A DNA stretch of 64,000 nucleotides from Mycolicibacterium helvum (lineage in GTDB: Bacteria > Actinomycetota > Actinomycetes > Mycobacteriales > Mycobacteriaceae), in assembly GCF_010731895.1 (NCBI RefSeq), contig NZ_AP022596.1, forward strand, positions 744,001 to 808,000, read 5' to 3'. A program made the position numbers and the translations under genes. Positions 12,101 to 22,087 of the stretch are shown here, piece after piece. The notes below the pieces were generated by a model. The model worked only from the letters and a program-made list of their open reading frames with translations, did not search any database and was not told the origin of the DNA. Position 1 is the first letter of the stretch; the number at the start of each line of letters is the position of its first letter.

Positions 12101-15100
12101 GCAGCCGGACCCAACCGCTGTCCGTAATAAGTGGCGAACACCTCGCCCAGAAGGATCGGCAGCGACCACCCGTCCAGCACGATGTGATGATTGGTCAACA
12201 CAAACCGGTACTGATCAGCCCCGGTCCGAATCAACGCCGCCCGAAACGCCGGCTCATTGACCAACTCGCACACTGCAACACGTTCGGCCGCGCACACCTG
12301 CGCGATCTGCTCCTCGACGTCGTCGCCGTCGAGCTCGAAATACTGCCAGGGCACCACCGGATCGGCTGGGATGACCTGCACCGGCTCATCGAACCGTTGG
12401 GAGAAGCGGGCTGCAAGGTTGGGATGCCGGGCAACCACCTCCTGGACTGCCGTGCCCAGTCGCTCCTGATCCAGCGGACCACTCAAACTGACATACAGCT
12501 GAACCGCATACACATCGTCGCCACCCAGCGCCGCGCTGGCGTGAAACAACAACCCCTGCTGCAGCGGAGTCAACGGCAGAACATCGTCGATCCGCATCGG
12601 GCCACCGAAGCCCGTCGAGCTGCTCTTGGCGACGACAGGCTGCGGCTCGGCGGCAACCGGCTCCAGCTGGGCTCTTTCCCCACCGATCAGCACCGCCAAC
12701 TGGGCGACCGTTGGCGACTCGAACAGTGCGCGCACCGAAAGCCGAGTATTCAGAGCGGTGTTGACCGCGGCGATGAGGCGCATCGCTGAGAGTGAATCCC
12801 CGCCGAGGTTGAAGAACGAGTCGTCCACGCCGACGCGCTTCACGCCAAGCACCTTGACGTAGATGTCGGCCAGCGCCTCCTCCACCACGGAGGCCGGGGC
12901 GCGGTATTGACCGGTGTCGGTGAACTCCGGTGCCGGTAATGCCCGCCGGTCGAGCTTGCCGTTGACCGTCAATGGCACCGCATCGATCACCACGATCGCC
13001 GCCGGAACCATGTACTCCGGCAAGCGTTCTGCCACGGCCGCGCGCAACGCGGCCGGGTCGAGGGCAGCCGGCGCTCCGGTGACGTAACCAACCAGTCGCT
13101 TCTCGCCGGGCCGGTCCTCGCGAGCGATCACAATCGCCTGGTCGACGCCGTCAAGCCCGCCCAGTACCGCTTGAACTTCGCCGAGTTCGATGCGATAGCC
13201 GCGGATCTTGACCTGCTCGTCGGCCCGCCCCACATACCGCAGCTGGCCGTCGGCACCCCACCACGCCAGGTCACCGGTGCGATACATCCGCGTCCCGAAA
13301 CCGCCGAATGGGCATGCCACAAAACGTGATCCGGTCAACCCCGCGCGATCCAGGTACCCGACGCCCACGCCGTTACCGGCGACATACAACTCGCCGACCA
13401 CCCCTGCGGGGACCGGGCGCAACCAACTATCGAGGACGAACAAAGCAGCCCCGGATATCGGCGGTCCGATCGGCACCGCACCGGATCCCGCCGCCAGCGG
13501 TGCGCTGAGTGCCACATCGACGGTCGTCTCAGTCGGACCGTAGGCGTTGATCATGACTCGCCCGGGCGCCCACTGATCCATCAGCTCGGTCGGGCACGGT
13601 TCAGCGCCGATGATCAGCGCCACCGAGTCGAGAACCTTGGGCGACAGCATCCCCACTTCGGACGGGGTGGTACTGAATACGCTCACGTGTTCGGCGACCA
13701 GCACCCTCTGCAGATCTTCTGGTGCACGGGCCACCGATTCTGGCACCACCACCAACCGCCCGCCGCCCAACAGTGCGCCGAAGATCTCTTGGACCGAGAC
13801 GTCGAAGCCGTAGGACCGACACTGCGACCAGACCCGGGTCCGCGGCAGGGGTGCTGCATGCAGGGATTCCACCAACTGGGCAACGTTGCGATGCGTGATG
13901 GCAACACCTTTGGGGACACCGGTGGTGCCCGAGGTGTAGATCAGGTACGCGATGTCATCGGGTGCCGGACCGGGCAGTGCCGTACCGGGTTGACCGGCAA
14001 TAGCGGGGTCGTTCGCGTCGATGATGTGCAGGTTCGCACCCGCAAGCCGCCCGGCCAGCTCCGCGTTGGTGATCGCAGCCACCGGCGCGGCATCATCGAG
14101 CACCAACTGCATCCGCGCCGAAGGCGCCGCCGGATCGATCGGCACATACGCCGCCCCGGTCTTGAGCACCGCCAGAATCGACACGATCGCCTCCGCCGAC
14201 CGCGGCAACAACAACGCCACCCGCTGACCCGGACCAATCCCCCTGCCCACCAACATATGAGCGAACCGGTTCGAAGTCTCCTCCAACTCGCGATACGTCG
14301 TCGAGCGGCCATCGAAACTCAGTGCTGTCGCTTCCGGGTCCCGGGCGACCTGGGCGTCGAACAACGCGGGAATCGACAGTGCCACGAGCGCCGGCTGGGC
14401 CAGCACCGCCCGATTGCTCCATCGATCGAATTGGGCGTGCTCGTCCGCACCCAGCAGATCCATCGAGGCCAACGGCACCGTCGGGTCGGCGATCATCGTT
14501 GTCACGACACGGTTGAGCCGATCGATAAGCGCGTCGACGCCGGCCGCGTCGAACACATCGGTGCCGTACTCGACGCGCAGCGTCAGCTCGTCGCCCGGAA
14601 TAGCTTGCAGTGAAAGCGGATAGTGGTTGGTTTCGTGGTGCGCGAAGTTCGTGACAGCCAATCCGTCGGTGCCGGACAGCTTCGCGGCGTCGATCGGATA
14701 GTTCTCATACACGAAGAACGTGTCGAACAGGTGATCCTGACCAGTCACCCGATGAATCTCGCTGAGCGCCAGATGCTGATGATCCAACGTCTGAGCGTGA
14801 TCATTCTGCAGCTGATCAAGCAGATCGGCGGTCGTGGTCGCCCTGGAAATCCTGACCCGAACCGGCACCGTGTTGATCAACAGACCCACCATCGAGTCCG
14901 CACCCAACACCTCATCGGGCCGACCCGACACCGTCGTGCCGAACGCGACATCACGCTGACCGGTCAACGACATCAACACCCGCGCATACGCGCCCTGCAA
15001 CACCGTGCTGACCGTCGTGTGACACGACCGCGCCAGCTCACCCAACGCCCGCGTGGTGTCCTTGGACAGCTGAAACGACGCGACGCCCCGCCCAGCCGGC

Positions 15101-15708
15101 ACCCGGCCCGCCGGGCCGACCAACGTGGGGGTATCGAAGCCGGCCAGCACCTGGCCCCACGCCGCACGGGCGGCATCGAGATCGCGACCGGTCAACCAAC
15201 TGACGAACCGCCGATACGGCGCAGCCGGACCCAACCGCTGTCCGTAATAAGTGGCGAACACCTCGCCCAGAAGGATCGGCAGCGACCACCCGTCCAGCAC
15301 GATGTGATGATTGGTCAACACAAACCGGTACTGATCAGCCCCGGTCCGAATCAACGCCGCCCGAAACGCCGGCTCATTACCCAACTCGCAGACCGCAATT
15401 CGCTCCTCAGCACAGAGTGCTGCGATCTGCTCCTCGCCGTCCAGCTCGACGTACTGCCAGGGCACCTCCGGATCGGCGAGGATTATCTGGACCGGCTCGG
15501 CGTACTGCTGGGAGAACCGTGCCGCCAAATTGGGATGCCGGGTGACCACCGCCTGAACCGCGGTGCGCAACCCGTCCGGATCCAGCGGACCACTCAAACT
15601 GACATACAGCTGAACCGCATACACATCGTCGCCACCCAGCGCCGCGCTGGCGTGAAACAACAACCCCTGCTGCAGCGGAGTCAGCGGCAGAACATCAGCT
15701 ATCCGCAT
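121..15708 (-). CDS. Five-module non-ribosomal peptide synthetase (C-A-T)x3, C-A-T-E, C-T
   Basis: This 5195-residue NRPS continues the assembly line begun by the gene just upstream. Approximate positions of the C His motif / A-domain YTSGTTG / carrier GGDS motif are 133/589/972, 1174/1631/2028, 2214/2706/3081 and 3268/3756/4151. An epimerase follows (HHLAVDG near 4321), then a sixth C domain (HHILLDG near 4823) and a carrier (LGGDSLSAM near 5153). Specificity residues aligned to GrsA by eye read DVQSIGAVD, DVCSIALVH, DFWTLGAVY and DFWSVGMVH. The last is Thr-like; I cannot assign the others. The first, second and last C domains share the LPLTPLQ(Q/R)GLLFHA start typical of C domains that follow an epimerase; the other two start PLSFxQNRLW (LCL type). 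The terminal module lacks an A domain, and no thioesterase or reductase follows. The ATG overlaps the end of the upstream NRPS by 14 bp. Confidence 0.97.
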   Translation of the reverse strand: MRIADVLPLTPLQQGLLFHASAALGGDDVYAVQLYVSLSGPLDPDGLRTAVQAVVTRHPNLAARFSQQYAEPVQIILADPEVPWQYVELDGEEQIAALCAEERIAVCELGNEPAFRAALIRTGADQYRFVLTNHHIVLDGWSLPILLGEVFATYYGQRLGPAAPYRRFVSWLTGRDLDAARAAWGQVLAGFDTPTLVGPAGRVPAGRGVASFQLSKDTTRALGELARSCHTTVSTVLQGAYARVLMSLTGQRDVAFGTTVSGRPDEVLGADSMVGLLINTVPVRVRISRATTTADLLDQLQNDHAQTLDHQHLALSEIHRVTGQDHLFDTFFVYENYPIDAAKLSGTDGLAVTNFAHHETNHYPLSLQAIPGDELTLRVEYGTDVFDAAGVDALIDRLNRVVTTMIADPTVPLASMDLLGADEHAQFDRWSNRAVLAQPALVALSIPALFDAQVARDPEATALSFDGRSTTYRELEETSNRFAHMLVGRGIGPGQRVALLLPRSAEAIVSILAVLKTGAAYVPIDPAAPSARMQLVLDDAAPVAAITNAELAGRLAGANLHIIDANDPAIAGQPGTALPGPAPDDIAYLIYTSGTTGVPKGVAITHRNVAQLVESLHAAPLPRTRVWSQCRSYGFDVSVQEIFGALLGGGRLVVVPESVARAPEDLQRVLVAEHVSVFSTTPSEVGMLSPKVLDSVALIIGAEPCPTELMDQWAPGRVMINAYGPTETTVDVALSAPLAAGSGAVPIGPPISGAALFVLDSWLRPVPAGVVGELYVAGNGVGVGYLDRAGLTGSRFVACPFGGFGTRMYRTGDLAWWGADGQLRYVGRADEQVKIRGYRIELGEVQAVLGGLDGVDQAIVIAREDRPGEKRLVGYVTGAPAALDPAALRAAVAERLPEYMVPAAIVVIDAVPLTVNGKLDRRALPAPEFTDTGQYRAPASVVEEALADIYVKVLGVKRVGVDDSFFNLGGDSLSAMRLIAAVNTALNTRLSVRALFESPTVAQLAVLIGGERAQLEPVAAEPQPVVAKSSSTGFGGPMRIDDVLPLTPLQQGLLFHASAALGGDDVYAVQLYVSLSGPLDQERLGTAVQEVVARHPNLAARFSQRFDEPVQVIPADPVVPWQYFELDGDDVEEQIAQVCAAERVAVCELVNEPAFRAALIRTGADQYRFVLTNHHIVLDGWSLPILLGEVFATYYGQRLGPAAPYRRFVSWLTGRDLDAARAAWRRVLAGFETPTLLGAAGRASLGRRDVVSSAMSEEMTRSLGTLARSCHTTVSTVLQGAYARVLMSLTGQRDVAFGTTVSGRPDEVLGADSMVGLLINTVPVRVRISRATTTADLLDQLQNDHAQTLDHQHLALSEIHRVTGQDHLFDTFFVYENYPIDAAKLSGTDGLAVTNFAHREYNHYPIAIQALPGVELTLRAEYDTDVFQAADVEALISRLKRVLAAMIADPGRALSSFDVLDEAEIGNVVQWSNRAALEQPAPIQPSIPAMFAAQVARAPEALALTWGERSWTYRELEETSNRFAHMLVGRGIGPGQRVALLLPRSAEAIVSILAVLKTGAAYVPIDPAVPSARMQLVLDDAAPVAAITNAELAGRLAGANLHIIDANDPAIAGQPGTALPGPAPDDIAYLIYTSGTTGVPKGVAITHQNVTQLLAAMDANIAMAGQVWSLWHSLAFDVSVCEMWGALLYGGRLVVVPESVARAPEEFHALLAAEQVTVLSQTPSAFYALQTADALQPDVSCQLKLHAVIFAGERLEPQRLRAWLDSHPGSPRLLNLYGTTETTVHASFREIVKEDTGADVSPVGGPLPDLAFFVLDQWLRPVPTGVVGDLYVAGPQAGLGYWRRPGLSSSRFVACPFGAPGMRMYRTGDLVWWGADGELRYVGRADEQVKIRGYRIELGEVRAVLAELDGVAQAVVIAREDRPGDKRLVGYVTSASAVPDPAALRAAVAERLPEYMVPAAIMVIDELPLTVNGKLDRRALPAPEFAGTDSYRAPATAVEEILVGIYARILGLSRVGVDDSFFDLGGDSLSAMRLIAAVNTGLNTHLSVRALFEAPSVAQLAPRIGGDDDRLKPLRPVERPSVIPLSFSQNRLWFLDQLQGPSPTYNMAVGLRLRGPLNTAALGAALADVVGRHESLRTIFAAPGGIPQQVVVPVADADFGWDVVDAAGWSQAQLDEAVSKVALHSFDLSTEIPMQARLFRVTDDDHVVVAVAHHIAADGLSMGPMVNDLGVAYVCRGAGLNPVWPELPVQYVDYTLWQRAQFGDLDDGNSLIAAQLAYWQDALAGMPERLQLPTDRPYPTVADQRGATVGWQWPVELQQRIAAVAREHNATSFMLVQAALSLLLGKMSASSDVAVGFPIGGRNDPALDALVGFFVNTLVLRVDIGGDPTVADLLAQVRTRSLAAYEHQDVPFEVVVERINPTRSLNHHPLVQVMLAWQNLPGETSEDIALALGDLQVTQLPLDTHTARVDLAFSLTERWTHAGEPTGVFGMAEFRTDVFDAASIETLVKRLERVLVAMTADPAQRVSSIDVLDSAEHAHLDAIGNRAVLSESVSESVSVPELFAAQVNRAPRAVALTSGDVSMTYQELEDSANRYAHLLSGRGVEAGDCVALLLDRSADAVVVMLAALKVGAAYLAIDPALPETRVEFMLADAAPVAVVTTAVLRSRLHGHDVAVIDIDDEGVGRQPSTPLPAPSPDNIAYLIYTSGTTGTPKGVALSHRNLAHLAASAHPALPANQVWTQCHSYAFDFSVWEIWAALLGGGRLLVVPDAVVRSPDEFHALLVSEHVNVLTQTPSAVAALRPEGLESVALLLGGEACPPEVVEQWAPGRVVINAYGPTEVTVYASMSAPLTVGAEVPIGAPPPTVALFVLDERLRPVPEGVVGELYVAGRGVGVGYIGRTGLTASRFVPCPFGEPGARMYRTGDLVRWRADGQLQYLGRADEQVKIRGYRIEPGEVQAVLAGLDGVDQAVVIAREDRAGDPRLVGYFTGTADPVKIRVALAEKLPSYMVPAAVLELAALPLTVSGKLDRRALPAPDYQDAENYRAPSSPTEEILAGIFAQVLGTDRVGVDDSFFDLGGDSLSAMRLVAAVNNSLGSGLAVRALFEAPTVAQLAPRVTGDESKSEPLVAGPRPDVVPLSFAQNRLWIVDQLQGPSPIYNLPVALRLRGQLDPDALGAALADVVDHQQSLRTRFPAVEGVPQQLVVAADVADFGWAVIDATSWSDAELMDAIETATRYTFDLATEIPMQARLFRVADDEHILVAVVHHIAADGWSIAPLVRDLGVAYASRSAGVAPGWADLAVQYVDYTLWQRSRLGDLADTDSRISAELAYWEDALAGMPEQLQLPTDRPYPVAADYRGARLEVEWPAELQQQVARVAREHNATSFMVIQAALAVLLSNLSANNDVAVGFPIAGRGDTALDELVGFFVNTLVLRVDLTGNPTFADLLAQVRRRSLSAYEHQDVPFEVLVERLKPTRSMAHHPLVQVVLAWQNFGWQAGDAAGLSLGDLQVEPMAVDTETARMDLTFNLAERWNEAGDPAGIGGGVEFRTDVFDAASIQNLVDRLQRVLAEMTADPTRRMSALDVLDTDEHARLDQVGNRAVLTQSVSTPETIASMFATQTVRTPDAAAVTFEGVSMTYRELDEAADRAARMLASRGAGPGQRVALLLPRSAEAIVAMVAVVKTGATYVPIDPSVPEARRQFVLGDAKPVAAVTTAGLAELLDGHDLSVIDASELLAPAVDTGAPLPGPNAGDIAYIIYTSGTTGTPKGVAIPHRNVVSLLQTLDADMDMSGLAWSQCHSLAFDFSVWEIWGALLYGGRVVVVPDAVVRSPEDLHALLVSEQVGVLSQTPSAFYALQTADAAHPALGAQLKLEAVVFGGEALEPQRMRAWLENHPAGTPRLINMYGITETTVHASFREIVTGDADSAVSPIGVPLDHLGFFVLDTLLRPVPPGVVGELYVAGAGVADGYIGRAGLSSTRFVACPFGKPGARMYRTGDLMAWGADGELRYMGRSDEQVKIRGYRIELGEIQAALSELDGVEQAVVIAREDRPGDKRLVGYVTGDVDIASARTVLGDRLPSYMVPSAVVAIDALPLTVNGKLDTKALPAPDYQDVDSYRAPSDAVEEILAGIYAQVLGLERVGVDESFFELGGDSILSMQVVARARAAGVLCRPRDIFVEQTVAGLARVATLSDGDNDVVDEGGGPLLATPIIRWLHDVAGPVDQFNQTVLIQAPVGVTEDDVLVVLQAVLDRHAMLRLRVEDDDTGEWSLTAPDPGAVDARTSLHTVDVLSDETVAKARSRLNPAAGAMVSALWAAPTGQLLIIAHHLAVDGVSWRILVEDFNLAWAQLHGRQQVELPPPRTSFARWASILAEYAYHPEVVEQAARWRQITAVPAPLPAVQPAVDTYANAGSLSVELDPETTRMLLGEVPAAFHAGINDILLIAFGLALTEFLGTAGSPVVIDAEGHGRQEEVADVDLSRTVGWFTTKFPVSLAVGGLDWDQVLVGDLELGPIIKDAKEQLRALPDGLTYGLLRYLNNDVDLAGADPTIGFNYLGRMSGGGGQMSGDYWEIREDGWKVTGAAAAVPMPLMHTVELNAGTVETLDGPRLRAGWTWALSALDHAQVSRLSGLWFDALAGICAHVHGGGGGLTPSDIAPARLTQQQIDDLCQAQNVADILPLTPLQRGLLFHANIAHSSGDDVYAVQMGVTLSGRLDRYRLQEAVQSAVQRHPNLLARFCSAAGGQERSDPGIHFDEPVQVIPADPVLPWQYVDLSRQPADRDEQIAALCRAERLAVCDLAEQTAFRATLIRIAPDQHRLVLTNHHILLDGWSLTVLLQEVFAGYYGQRLPAAVPYGRFITWLADRDVSAARSAWRETLAGFDTPTLVGPPDLGVGPRNVISLRVSPETTLALTELARTHHTTISTVLQAAWTQLLMEMTGQRDVAFGVVVAGRPADVAGADSMVGLLINTVPMRVSVSPDTTIAGLLDQLQDSRSRTFEYEYLGLNEIHRVAGQTKLFDTVFVYENYPTDTSLLSGADGLSVTDVASRDYYHYPLTIQAVPGNELDLRIQYRTDVFDDNSIQQLVGQLDRALTTMATDPGRQLAAVDGWDNPPLPATPAPERPGYRAPTADIEQILCDIYTQVLGVDRVGLDDSFFDLGGDSLSAMRAVVAINSALDGQVTLPEFFATPAVRELSQRVAG
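10772..11176. repeat. Duplicated A-domain segment, copy 1
   Basis: 405 bp that match 13895-14299 with about five mismatches counted by eye, at a constant offset of 3123 bp. It encodes the N-terminal A-domain region up to the YTSGTTG loop. The next part of the two A domains, which carries the specificity pocket, is strongly diverged. Confidence 0.9.
11514..11912. repeat. Duplicated C-domain segment, copy 1
   Basis: 399 bp apparently identical to 14637-15035 (offset 3123). It encodes the C-terminal half of the second C domain of NRPS2. Confidence 0.9.
12053..12258. repeat. Duplicated C-domain segment containing the catalytic His motif, copy 1
   Basis: 206 bp apparently identical to 15173-15378. 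The offset here is 3120, so a 3-bp indel lies between this block and 11514-11912. It encodes the [11 protein letters not shown] region of the second C domain. Confidence 0.88.
13895..14299. repeat. Duplicated A-domain segment, copy 2
   Basis: Partner of 10772-11176, in the first A domain of NRPS2. The high identity stops abruptly at the start of the specificity core, which suggests recombination or gene conversion between modules. Confidence 0.9.
14637..15035. repeat. Duplicated C-domain segment, copy 2
   Basis: Partner of 11514-11912, in the first C domain of NRPS2. I saw no mismatch in a base-by-base reading. Confidence 0.9.
15173..15378. repeat. Duplicated C-domain segment containing the catalytic His motif, copy 2
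   Basis: Partner of 12053-12258, in the first C domain of NRPS2. Between the identical blocks the two C domains differ clearly, giving a patchwork. Confidence 0.88.
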
Positions 15709-18700
15709 ACTGCCGCTGAAGCTCGTCGATCTGTTCCTGGGTCAGACAGGCCGCGATATCCGACGGCGTCAGCCCGCCGCCACCGCTTTGCACATGCGCG
15801 CAGATGCCGGTCAGCGCGTCAAACCACAACTGACTCAACCGGTTAACCTGCGCTTGATTCAGCGCCGACGGCGCCCACGTCCACGCTGCGGACAAGCACG
15901 GCCCGGCATCTGTGTCCACCGTGCCGGCATTGAGTTCCAAGGTGTGCATCAGCGGTATGGGCGGTTTCACGCTCGGACTGATGTTCGCCAAGCCGTCCCA
16001 GCAGATCTGCCAAGCTTCACCGGATGTTTCGGCCGACGTCGCACCCTGACGCCCCAAATAGTTGAAACCGATCACCGGATCGGCTCCGTCCAAGTCGACC
16101 TCGGTGTTCAGGTAGCGCAAGGTCCCGTAGTTCAGGCCCTCGGGGAGGTTTCGCAGCTGTTCCTTTGCGGCCTTGACAACCGCACCCAGCCTCGCATCGC
16201 CTGCCACCACCTGCGCCCAGCTCAACCCACCGACTTCCAGCGCCACCGGATACTTGGCGGTGAACCAGCCCACCGTGCGCGACAGGTCGACTGACTCGCC
16301 CGGGGCGGCCACCAACTCCTCGTCGCGCCCGTGACCCTCGACGTCGATGGAGATCGGCGTGCCTGCGGTCCCCAGGAATTCCGTTGTGGCCAAAGCGAAC
16401 GCGATCAGCATGATCTCGTGCACACCGGCATGGAATGCCGCCGGTACCTCACCGAGCAGTGTCTGAGTGGTCTCGATATCGAGGATTGCCGCGAGGTTCC
16501 CGGCGGTCACCAACGTGTCCACGGTCGGGTCTACCTCAGGCAGCGCGGCGGGCGTGGCCCCGATCTGCCGCCACACGTCGGCCTCGGCCACGACATCGGC
16601 GCGGTGTGCGTGCTCATCGAGCAACGCCGCCCACCGGGCGAAGGAGGTCCCCGGCTCGGGCAGCATCGCCGGTTGACCGGCCCGGTGCTGGGCCCAGGCG
16701 AAATTGAGGTCCTCCAACAGGATTCGCCACGACACCCCATCGATCGCCAGATGGTGGATGATCGCCACCAACCGGTTCGTTGAAGTCACCCACACCGCGC
16801 TGAGCATGACGCCGGCGGCCGGGTTCAACTGCGTTCCGGCGTGCAACACCGCGTCGTCGGTGAGCACGTCGACGGTGTGCAGACGCGAACGGGCATCCAC
16901 TGAGCCGGCCTCGGGCACTTCCAGCGACCAACCTCCGACATCATCGCGGTCGACCCGAAGCCGCAACATGGCGTGCCGATCCAACAAGAGCTGCAGCATC
17001 ACCAGCACATCGGCCTCGGTGGTGCCTACGGGTGCCTGCACCACCACGGTCTGATTGAAGTGGGCAACCGGGCTGCCCGCGGCTTCCAGACTCTCGAGCC
17101 AGCGGATGATCGGGGTGGCGATCACCGGACCGACGCCGTCTGCGACCAGGTCGTTGTCGCCGTCAATCACCTTCGCGACCTGGGCCAGGCGTGCCACGGT
17201 CTGCTCGACGAAAACGTCGCGCGGACGGCATAACACGCCCGCGGCCCGCGCCCGGGCCACTACCTGCATCGACAGGATGCTGTCGCCACCCAACTCGAAG
17301 AACGACTCGTCCACGCCGACCCGCTCCAGCCCAAGGACTTGGGCATAGATCCCCGCCAGGATCTCCTCCACGGCGTCACAGGGCGCACGATAGGTGTCGG
17401 CATCCTGATACTCCGGGGCCGGCAGGGCCTTGGTGTCCAGCTTGCCGTTGACCGTCAGCGGCAACGCGTCGATCGCCACCACAGCGGACGGCACCATATA
17501 GGCCGGGAGTCGCTCGGCCACGGCCGCACGCGCAGCCGCCGGATCGGCGGAACCGGTGATGTAGGCCACCAGGCGCTTGTCGCCGGCGCGGTCCTCGCGG
17601 GCGATCACCACCGCCTGTTCGACACCGTCCAATTCGCTGAACGCAGCCTGGATTTCGCCCAACTCGATGCGATAACCACGGATCTTCACCTGCTCATCGG
17701 CACGCCCCACATACTCAAGCTCACCCTCGGCACTCCAACGCACCAAGTCGCCAGTCCGATACATCCGCGCCCCCGGCGCACCAAACGGGCACGCCACGAA
17801 GCGTGTTCCGGACAACCCCGCCCGGCCAACGTAGCCGTAGGACAACCCAGATCCAGCCACATACAGCTCGCCGACCACGCCCGCGGGAACCGGCTGCAAC
17901 CAGCCGTCGAGCACAAAGAAACCCAGATTGGCCAGCGGACGCCCAATGGGGCTGACCACGTTGTCGGTGTCGGCCTCCACCACTTCGCGGAATGACGCAT
18001 GCACGGTGGTTTCGGTGATCCCGTACATGTTGATCATCCGCGGCGACCCAGGATGGTTCTGTATCCAGGCCCGAATACGGTGCGGCTCAAGGGCTTCGCC
18101 GCCGAAGACCACCGCTTTGAGCGCGAGCTGCTGCGCCGCGTCAGCTGAGGGCACGTCGACGCTTTGCAAGGCGTAGAACGCCGTCGGAGTCTGGCTCAGC
18201 ACATCGACCCGTTCGGACACCAACAGAGCGTAAAAATCTTCCGGCGACCGGACCACCGTGTCGGGAACGACCACCACCCGGCCGCCATAGAGCAGGGCAC
18301 CCCAGATTTCCCACACCGAGTAATCGAAGGCCAGCGAATGGCACTGTGTCCACACCTGATCGGCCAGTTCCATCTCGGTGGCCAGCGCTTCAAGCAGACG
18401 GGTCACGTTGTGGTGCGGTATGGCCACGCCCTTGGGCGTTCCCGTGGTTCCCGACGTGTAGATGATGTACGCGATGTCGTCGGGGGCCGGCCCCGATAGT
18501 GCCGTACTGGGCTGGCCGTCAACGGCCGGATCGCCGAAGTCGACGACCAACAGATCCCGCCCGTCAAGCCGCGAACGCAGCTCAGCCGTGGTGATCGCAG
18601 CCACCGGCGCAGCATCATCGAGCACGAACTGCATCCGCGACTCCGGCACCGCCGGATCAACCGCGACGTAGGTTGCCCCGGTCTTCAGTACCGCCAGGAT

Positions 18701-20257
18701 CGCCACAATCGCCTCGGCCGACCGCGGCAACAACAACGCCACCCGCTGCCCGGGTCCCGCGCCGTGAGCCACCAGCAGGTGGGCCAACCGGTTCGAGGTC
18801 TCGTCCAGTGTGCGGTACGTCCAGGACTGCTCGCCGCAGCGCAGCGCCACAGTTTCCGGAACGCGAGCCACCTGCTCGGCAAACAGCGCGGGAATCGAAA
18901 CCGGCGCGCTCAACGACTCGGCAAGCACCGCCCGATTGCCCCACGCCCCAAGACAATCCCGCTCACCAGCATCCAGCACATCAATCGACGACAGCCGCCG
19001 CGCCGGATCTGCGGTCATCGCCACCAACACCTCGACCAGGTGCCGCGTTACCTCCTCGGCATCCCAATCCGCGAACAGGGGCCCTGACCCCAACGTGCTG
19101 AGGTAAAGCTCGTCGCCAAGCCCGGAGAAGGTAAACCCCGTGCTGCCCGCAAGACCGGAGTTGGTCATATTCGCCGATGCCGGGGCGCCGCCGAAATCCA
19201 GGGTGAAGGCGGCCGGGAAGAAGTTGATGACGATCCGGTCGGCGGTGTGCACACCGCGCTCGAGCGCATGCACCGGAAACCTCTGATGCCGTACGGCTTC
19301 GGAGATTCGGGTATCGACGTGCTTGCAGAAATCGCGCACCGACGACTCCGCGGGGGTACGCAACACGAGCGGCACCAGACCTGCAGCCATCCCGGGAAGT
19401 GTTTTCAGCTCGGGGCGGATTCGCCTGCTGACGGGGAAGTCGAACACCACATCGGAGCCCTGCGCGCAGCGCCCGCGCACCAAGAGCGCGCTGGCCGCGG
19501 CGATCACCGAGGTGCGGGGAATGTCCCATTCGTGAGCCAGCTCGTCGACTCGCCGCAGGACCGCCGGATCCAGCGGAACTGGCACCGAACGCCAACCCGG
19601 ATCGGGTTCGTCGGACTCTTCCGGTAGCCGGTTGTCCAGTCCGCTCTCGGCGGGCAGGTTGGCGGTCCAGTAAGCCTGGTCGTCGCGATAGTCGCCGGAC
19701 TCTTCGTATTCCACTTCGCATTCAAGCAGGTCCCGCAAGGAACCAAAGAACGCCGGCGGAATAAGATCGCCAGAAACGGTCGCGGAGTAAATCGATGCGA
19801 CCCGATTAACCAGCAACCAAATTCCGGCACCGTCAATGACGATATGGTGGAAACACCCGAATATATAAAACTCTGCTGGCCCGGTTTCAAATAAGGCGTA
19901 TTTGAACAGCGGGCCGGTGAACGGCATGGGCGTGCGCTGGATCGATAGCGCCGCCTCCTGCACGTCGCGTGCCGGGTCACCCGAACTGGTGAAGTCATAG
20001 AAATCCAGGTCGATGTCCGGATATTCGATCACCCGCTGGAAGACGTGGCCGTCCTCTTCGAAGAATGCGGCCCGGACCGGCTCGGCTTCCCGCGTCGCCC
20101 GCTGCAGCGCCCACTCGAAGGCATCGCGTTCGAGCACGCCCTCGACCTTCAGCAGCATGCCAAGTTGCCAGTCGGTCGCGGCTTGACCCGTCTCCTGTGC
20201 TAGCCAGATATCCAGCTGCGCGCGCGTCAGCGGAAGCGCATCCTCGTTGAACTCCAT
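15695..20257 (-). CDS. Initiation NRPS, starter C-A-T-E
   Basis: About 1520 residues. The C domain starts [14 protein letters not shown], which I recall as typical of the first, N-acylating C domain of mycobacterial GPL synthetases, and has HHIVIDG near 137. The A domain has YTSGTTG near 602 and specificity residues DYWSVGMVH, close to threonine codes. The carrier [10 protein letters not shown] lies near 989 and the epimerase HHLAIDG near 1169. Predicted role: load Thr (or a close analogue), N-acylate it and epimerise it. The chosen ATG has GGGAG five bases upstream; a TTG 27 bp earlier would abut the mbtH stop. The reading frame ends inside the first codons of NRPS2. The T-E-to-C junction aligns with the internal one of NRPS2 if one base is removed, so the two genes may be one split gene. 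Confidence 0.93.
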   Translation of the reverse strand: MEFNEDALPLTRAQLDIWLAQETGQAATDWQLGMLLKVEGVLERDAFEWALQRATREAEPVRAAFFEEDGHVFQRVIEYPDIDLDFYDFTSSGDPARDVQEAALSIQRTPMPFTGPLFKYALFETGPAEFYIFGCFHHIVIDGAGIWLLVNRVASIYSATVSGDLIPPAFFGSLRDLLECEVEYEESGDYRDDQAYWTANLPAESGLDNRLPEESDEPDPGWRSVPVPLDPAVLRRVDELAHEWDIPRTSVIAAASALLVRGRCAQGSDVVFDFPVSRRIRPELKTLPGMAAGLVPLVLRTPAESSVRDFCKHVDTRISEAVRHQRFPVHALERGVHTADRIVINFFPAAFTLDFGGAPASANMTNSGLAGSTGFTFSGLGDELYLSTLGSGPLFADWDAEEVTRHLVEVLVAMTADPARRLSSIDVLDAGERDCLGAWGNRAVLAESLSAPVSIPALFAEQVARVPETVALRCGEQSWTYRTLDETSNRLAHLLVAHGAGPGQRVALLLPRSAEAIVAILAVLKTGATYVAVDPAVPESRMQFVLDDAAPVAAITTAELRSRLDGRDLLVVDFGDPAVDGQPSTALSGPAPDDIAYIIYTSGTTGTPKGVAIPHHNVTRLLEALATEMELADQVWTQCHSLAFDYSVWEIWGALLYGGRVVVVPDTVVRSPEDFYALLVSERVDVLSQTPTAFYALQSVDVPSADAAQQLALKAVVFGGEALEPHRIRAWIQNHPGSPRMINMYGITETTVHASFREVVEADTDNVVSPIGRPLANLGFFVLDGWLQPVPAGVVGELYVAGSGLSYGYVGRAGLSGTRFVACPFGAPGARMYRTGDLVRWSAEGELEYVGRADEQVKIRGYRIELGEIQAAFSELDGVEQAVVIAREDRAGDKRLVAYITGSADPAAARAAVAERLPAYMVPSAVVAIDALPLTVNGKLDTKALPAPEYQDADTYRAPCDAVEEILAGIYAQVLGLERVGVDESFFELGGDSILSMQVVARARAAGVLCRPRDVFVEQTVARLAQVAKVIDGDNDLVADGVGPVIATPIIRWLESLEAAGSPVAHFNQTVVVQAPVGTTEADVLVMLQLLLDRHAMLRLRVDRDDVGGWSLEVPEAGSVDARSRLHTVDVLTDDAVLHAGTQLNPAAGVMLSAVWVTSTNRLVAIIHHLAIDGVSWRILLEDLNFAWAQHRAGQPAMLPEPGTSFARWAALLDEHAHRADVVAEADVWRQIGATPAALPEVDPTVDTLVTAGNLAAILDIETTQTLLGEVPAAFHAGVHEIMLIAFALATTEFLGTAGTPISIDVEGHGRDEELVAAPGESVDLSRTVGWFTAKYPVALEVGGLSWAQVVAGDARLGAVVKAAKEQLRNLPEGLNYGTLRYLNTEVDLDGADPVIGFNYLGRQGATSAETSGEAWQICWDGLANISPSVKPPIPLMHTLELNAGTVDTDAGPCLSAAWTWAPSALNQAQVNRLSQLWFDALTGICAHVQSGGGGLTPSDIAACLTQEQIDELQRQYADS

Positions 20258-20284
20258 CAAAACTCCCAGAACCAAACCGCTCAA

Positions 20285-20512
20285 CTAGTCGGACGCTCGG
20301 CTACCTGCCAGCCGGTCACGCAGACTCTTCGGTCGTATGTCGGGCCAGTTAGCTTCGATGTAGTCCAGGCATGCCGCGCGGTCAGCTTCGCCGTGTACGA
20401 CCCGCCAGCCGGCTGGGACATCAGCGAACGTCGGCCACAGGCTGTGTTGCTCCTCGTCGTTGACCAAGACGACGAAACTGCCCTCGTCGTCATCGAACGG
20501 ATTGGTGCTCAC
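20285..20512 (-). CDS. mbtH: MbtH-like NRPS accessory protein
   Basis: A 75-residue protein starting [20 protein letters not shown] after the initiator, with the family's conserved SLWP and WP-DIRP-SL region. MbtH proteins bind A domains and support their folding and activity. I place the start at GTG 20512, where the NPFDDD motif begins and GGGAGA lies seven bases upstream; the longer open frame adds 25 unconserved residues. It lies 27 bp upstream of NRPS1 and is the first gene of the mbtH-NRPS1-NRPS2 operon, as in GPL loci. Confidence 0.95.
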   Translation of the reverse strand: MSTNPFDDDEGSFVVLVNDEEQHSLWPTFADVPAGWRVVHGEADRAACLDYIEANWPDIRPKSLRDRLAGSRASD

Positions 20513-20788
20513 CGGGTCTCCCGACACTCTCGTCAATATGGGTAGAACAAGTTCCAAACCATACTTCGTGGGTATGACCCATGTCACGAAGTTCGGTGTG
20601 ACTCACATCACCAGTAGCAACCTTCTGTGCAGTCAACCGCCCTAGTGACAGCGGTGGCCACCGGTTTCTCTCAGATGGCGCGGTTAGGTCTGGCACAGAG
20701 GCGTTTCGCCGCAGCGCCATCGCAGCGCCGATGTGAGGGCCGAATCTAGCTACGGTCGTTAGTGCCGCGCGCCAGCAAGCACGTGACG
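20513..20788 (-). promoter_or_regulatory. Upstream region of the NRPS operon with two palindromes
   Basis: This 276-bp gap without a credible gene separates mbtH from the glycosyltransferase upstream. It contains an inverted repeat with arms ACTTCGTG (20563-20570) and CACGAAGT (20585-20592). Inside lies a small GGGT-ATG-ACCC dyad (20570-20580). A second palindrome, TGTGA-C-TCACA, is at 20597-20607. They lie 50-95 bp before the mbtH start, where an operator or leader hairpin would act. No regulator gene is visible in the window. Confidence 0.5.
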
Positions 20789-22057
20789 TCAGCGGCGATG
20801 TCCCCGACGAGCGAAATCCTCCAACCGATCGGCGGCGTCCGCGGCGCTCTTGGCGGGTTCGGTGATCCGGGTGGCGAGCGCACGCGCTCTGGTCACGTAG
20901 TCGGGGGCAAGGATGGTGCGCAGGTCCGCGACCAACGACTCCTCGGTGACGGTGGAAAACCGCCGCGCGGTGCCTACCTTCAGCCGCTTGACCGCGGCGC
21001 CATAGATCGCATGAACGAGATCCCAGAAGAGGATCAGCTGAGGCACTCCTGCGCGCATGCCGATGGGTGTGGTGCTCGAGCCCCCGTGATGGACAACCGC
21101 GCGGCAAGCCGGAAACACCGTCGCATAATTCATCAGGCCGACCACTTTGACGCGGTCGGAATGTGTGGCATCAGTGAAGTCGGTTCCGGCAGCACCGACC
21201 AGCGCCCGCTCCCCCAGCCGCGCACATGCCGCGTCGATCATCGCGATCGTGTCGGCCGGAGATTCGACCGGGATGCTGCCGAAGCCGAAGAAAATCGGCG
21301 GCGTCCCCGCAGCAATCCACGACATGACCTCGCCATCGTCGGCAGTGGGCAACTCGAGTGTCAGCGTCCCGACGAAGGGGCGCTGGGCCTCGAATCGCGC
21401 CCATTCGTCCGCGAGCCCGGGAAAGCATGCCTCGTCATACGCCTGGACTTCCAGCGACCCGTTATCGGTTATCCGCCACGGCGCCGACCGCGTCGCCTTC
21501 GGTAGGCCCAGCTCGTGACGCTGGGTGTCTTCGACTTTCTTCGTGCCGCGCCACGACATCCACCAAAACGCTCTGACGACCCCGCGGGCCAGGGGTGCCG
21601 GCAGGAAGGGAAGGACGCGGGCGTTGGGCCGCAGCGGAAAGTAATGCAGGGTGGCCAACGGAATGCCGTAGTGCTCGGCGACGTTGGAGGCGGCGTCCTC
21701 GAAATTGATACCGCTGAATATCAGGTCGGCCCCGTCGGCCAGCGACATCAGCGTCGCGCTCATGTCCTGCCAACCCTGGAACAGCGGCCCGGAGATTTCG
21801 GCCCGCGCCCTGGCCATCCGCCGGACTTTCCACGGGCTGCTGAAAAAGCACGTCCAATAATCGCGGTGCGCGTCCAGAATTGACCGCGAGTTCGGCCCGA
21901 ATCCGACCGTGGCGGGCACTGCCGCCTTGCTGAAGTCGATCAGGTCGGGCGGAACCGCCATAGACACATCGTGCCCGCGGCGTACCAATTCTCGGCCGAC
22001 GGCCGCGGTGGGCTCGATATCGCCGCGGCTACCCCAGGTTGCCAGCACAAACTTCAT
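20789..22057 (-). CDS. GPL-type glycosyltransferase (GT-B, GT1/GT28-like)
   Basis: A 422-residue GT-B enzyme of the family that glycosylates mycobacterial GPLs (RtfA/Gtf type). It starts MKFVLATWGSRGDIEPTAAV, the typical N-terminal acceptor-domain motif. The C-terminal donor site near residue 322 reads VVHHGGSSTTPIGMRAGVP; the three paralogues in the window have HHGGAGT or HHGGSGT there, so this donor loop differs. The start is 30 bp after the methyltransferase stop, suggesting one transcript. Donor and acceptor cannot be read from sequence; rhamnose or a deoxytalose-like sugar would fit the nucleotide-sugar genes nearby. Confidence 0.88.
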   Translation of the reverse strand: MKFVLATWGSRGDIEPTAAVGRELVRRGHDVSMAVPPDLIDFSKAAVPATVGFGPNSRSILDAHRDYWTCFFSSPWKVRRMARARAEISGPLFQGWQDMSATLMSLADGADLIFSGINFEDAASNVAEHYGIPLATLHYFPLRPNARVLPFLPAPLARGVVRAFWWMSWRGTKKVEDTQRHELGLPKATRSAPWRITDNGSLEVQAYDEACFPGLADEWARFEAQRPFVGTLTLELPTADDGEVMSWIAAGTPPIFFGFGSIPVESPADTIAMIDAACARLGERALVGAAGTDFTDATHSDRVKVVGLMNYATVFPACRAVVHHGGSSTTPIGMRAGVPQLILFWDLVHAIYGAAVKRLKVGTARRFSTVTEESLVADLRTILAPDYVTRARALATRITEPAKSAADAADRLEDFARRGHRR

Positions 22058-22087
22058 CGTGGATGCGTGATCTTCGCTGAGCTACCG

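Noticed and set aside
10772..15378. Direct repeats read as a possible mobile element or CRISPR-like array
   Set aside because: The repeats are coding parts of homologous NRPS modules at a 3.1-kb period, with no inverted ends, transposase or spacer structure.
121..20257. Assigning the locus to the serine-containing GPL of M. xenopi
   Set aside because: That lipid is described as a lipotetrapeptide (Ser-Ser-Phe-allo-Thr). Here five A domains and two epimerases are present and the codes do not show Ser-Ser-Phe, so the match is not supported.
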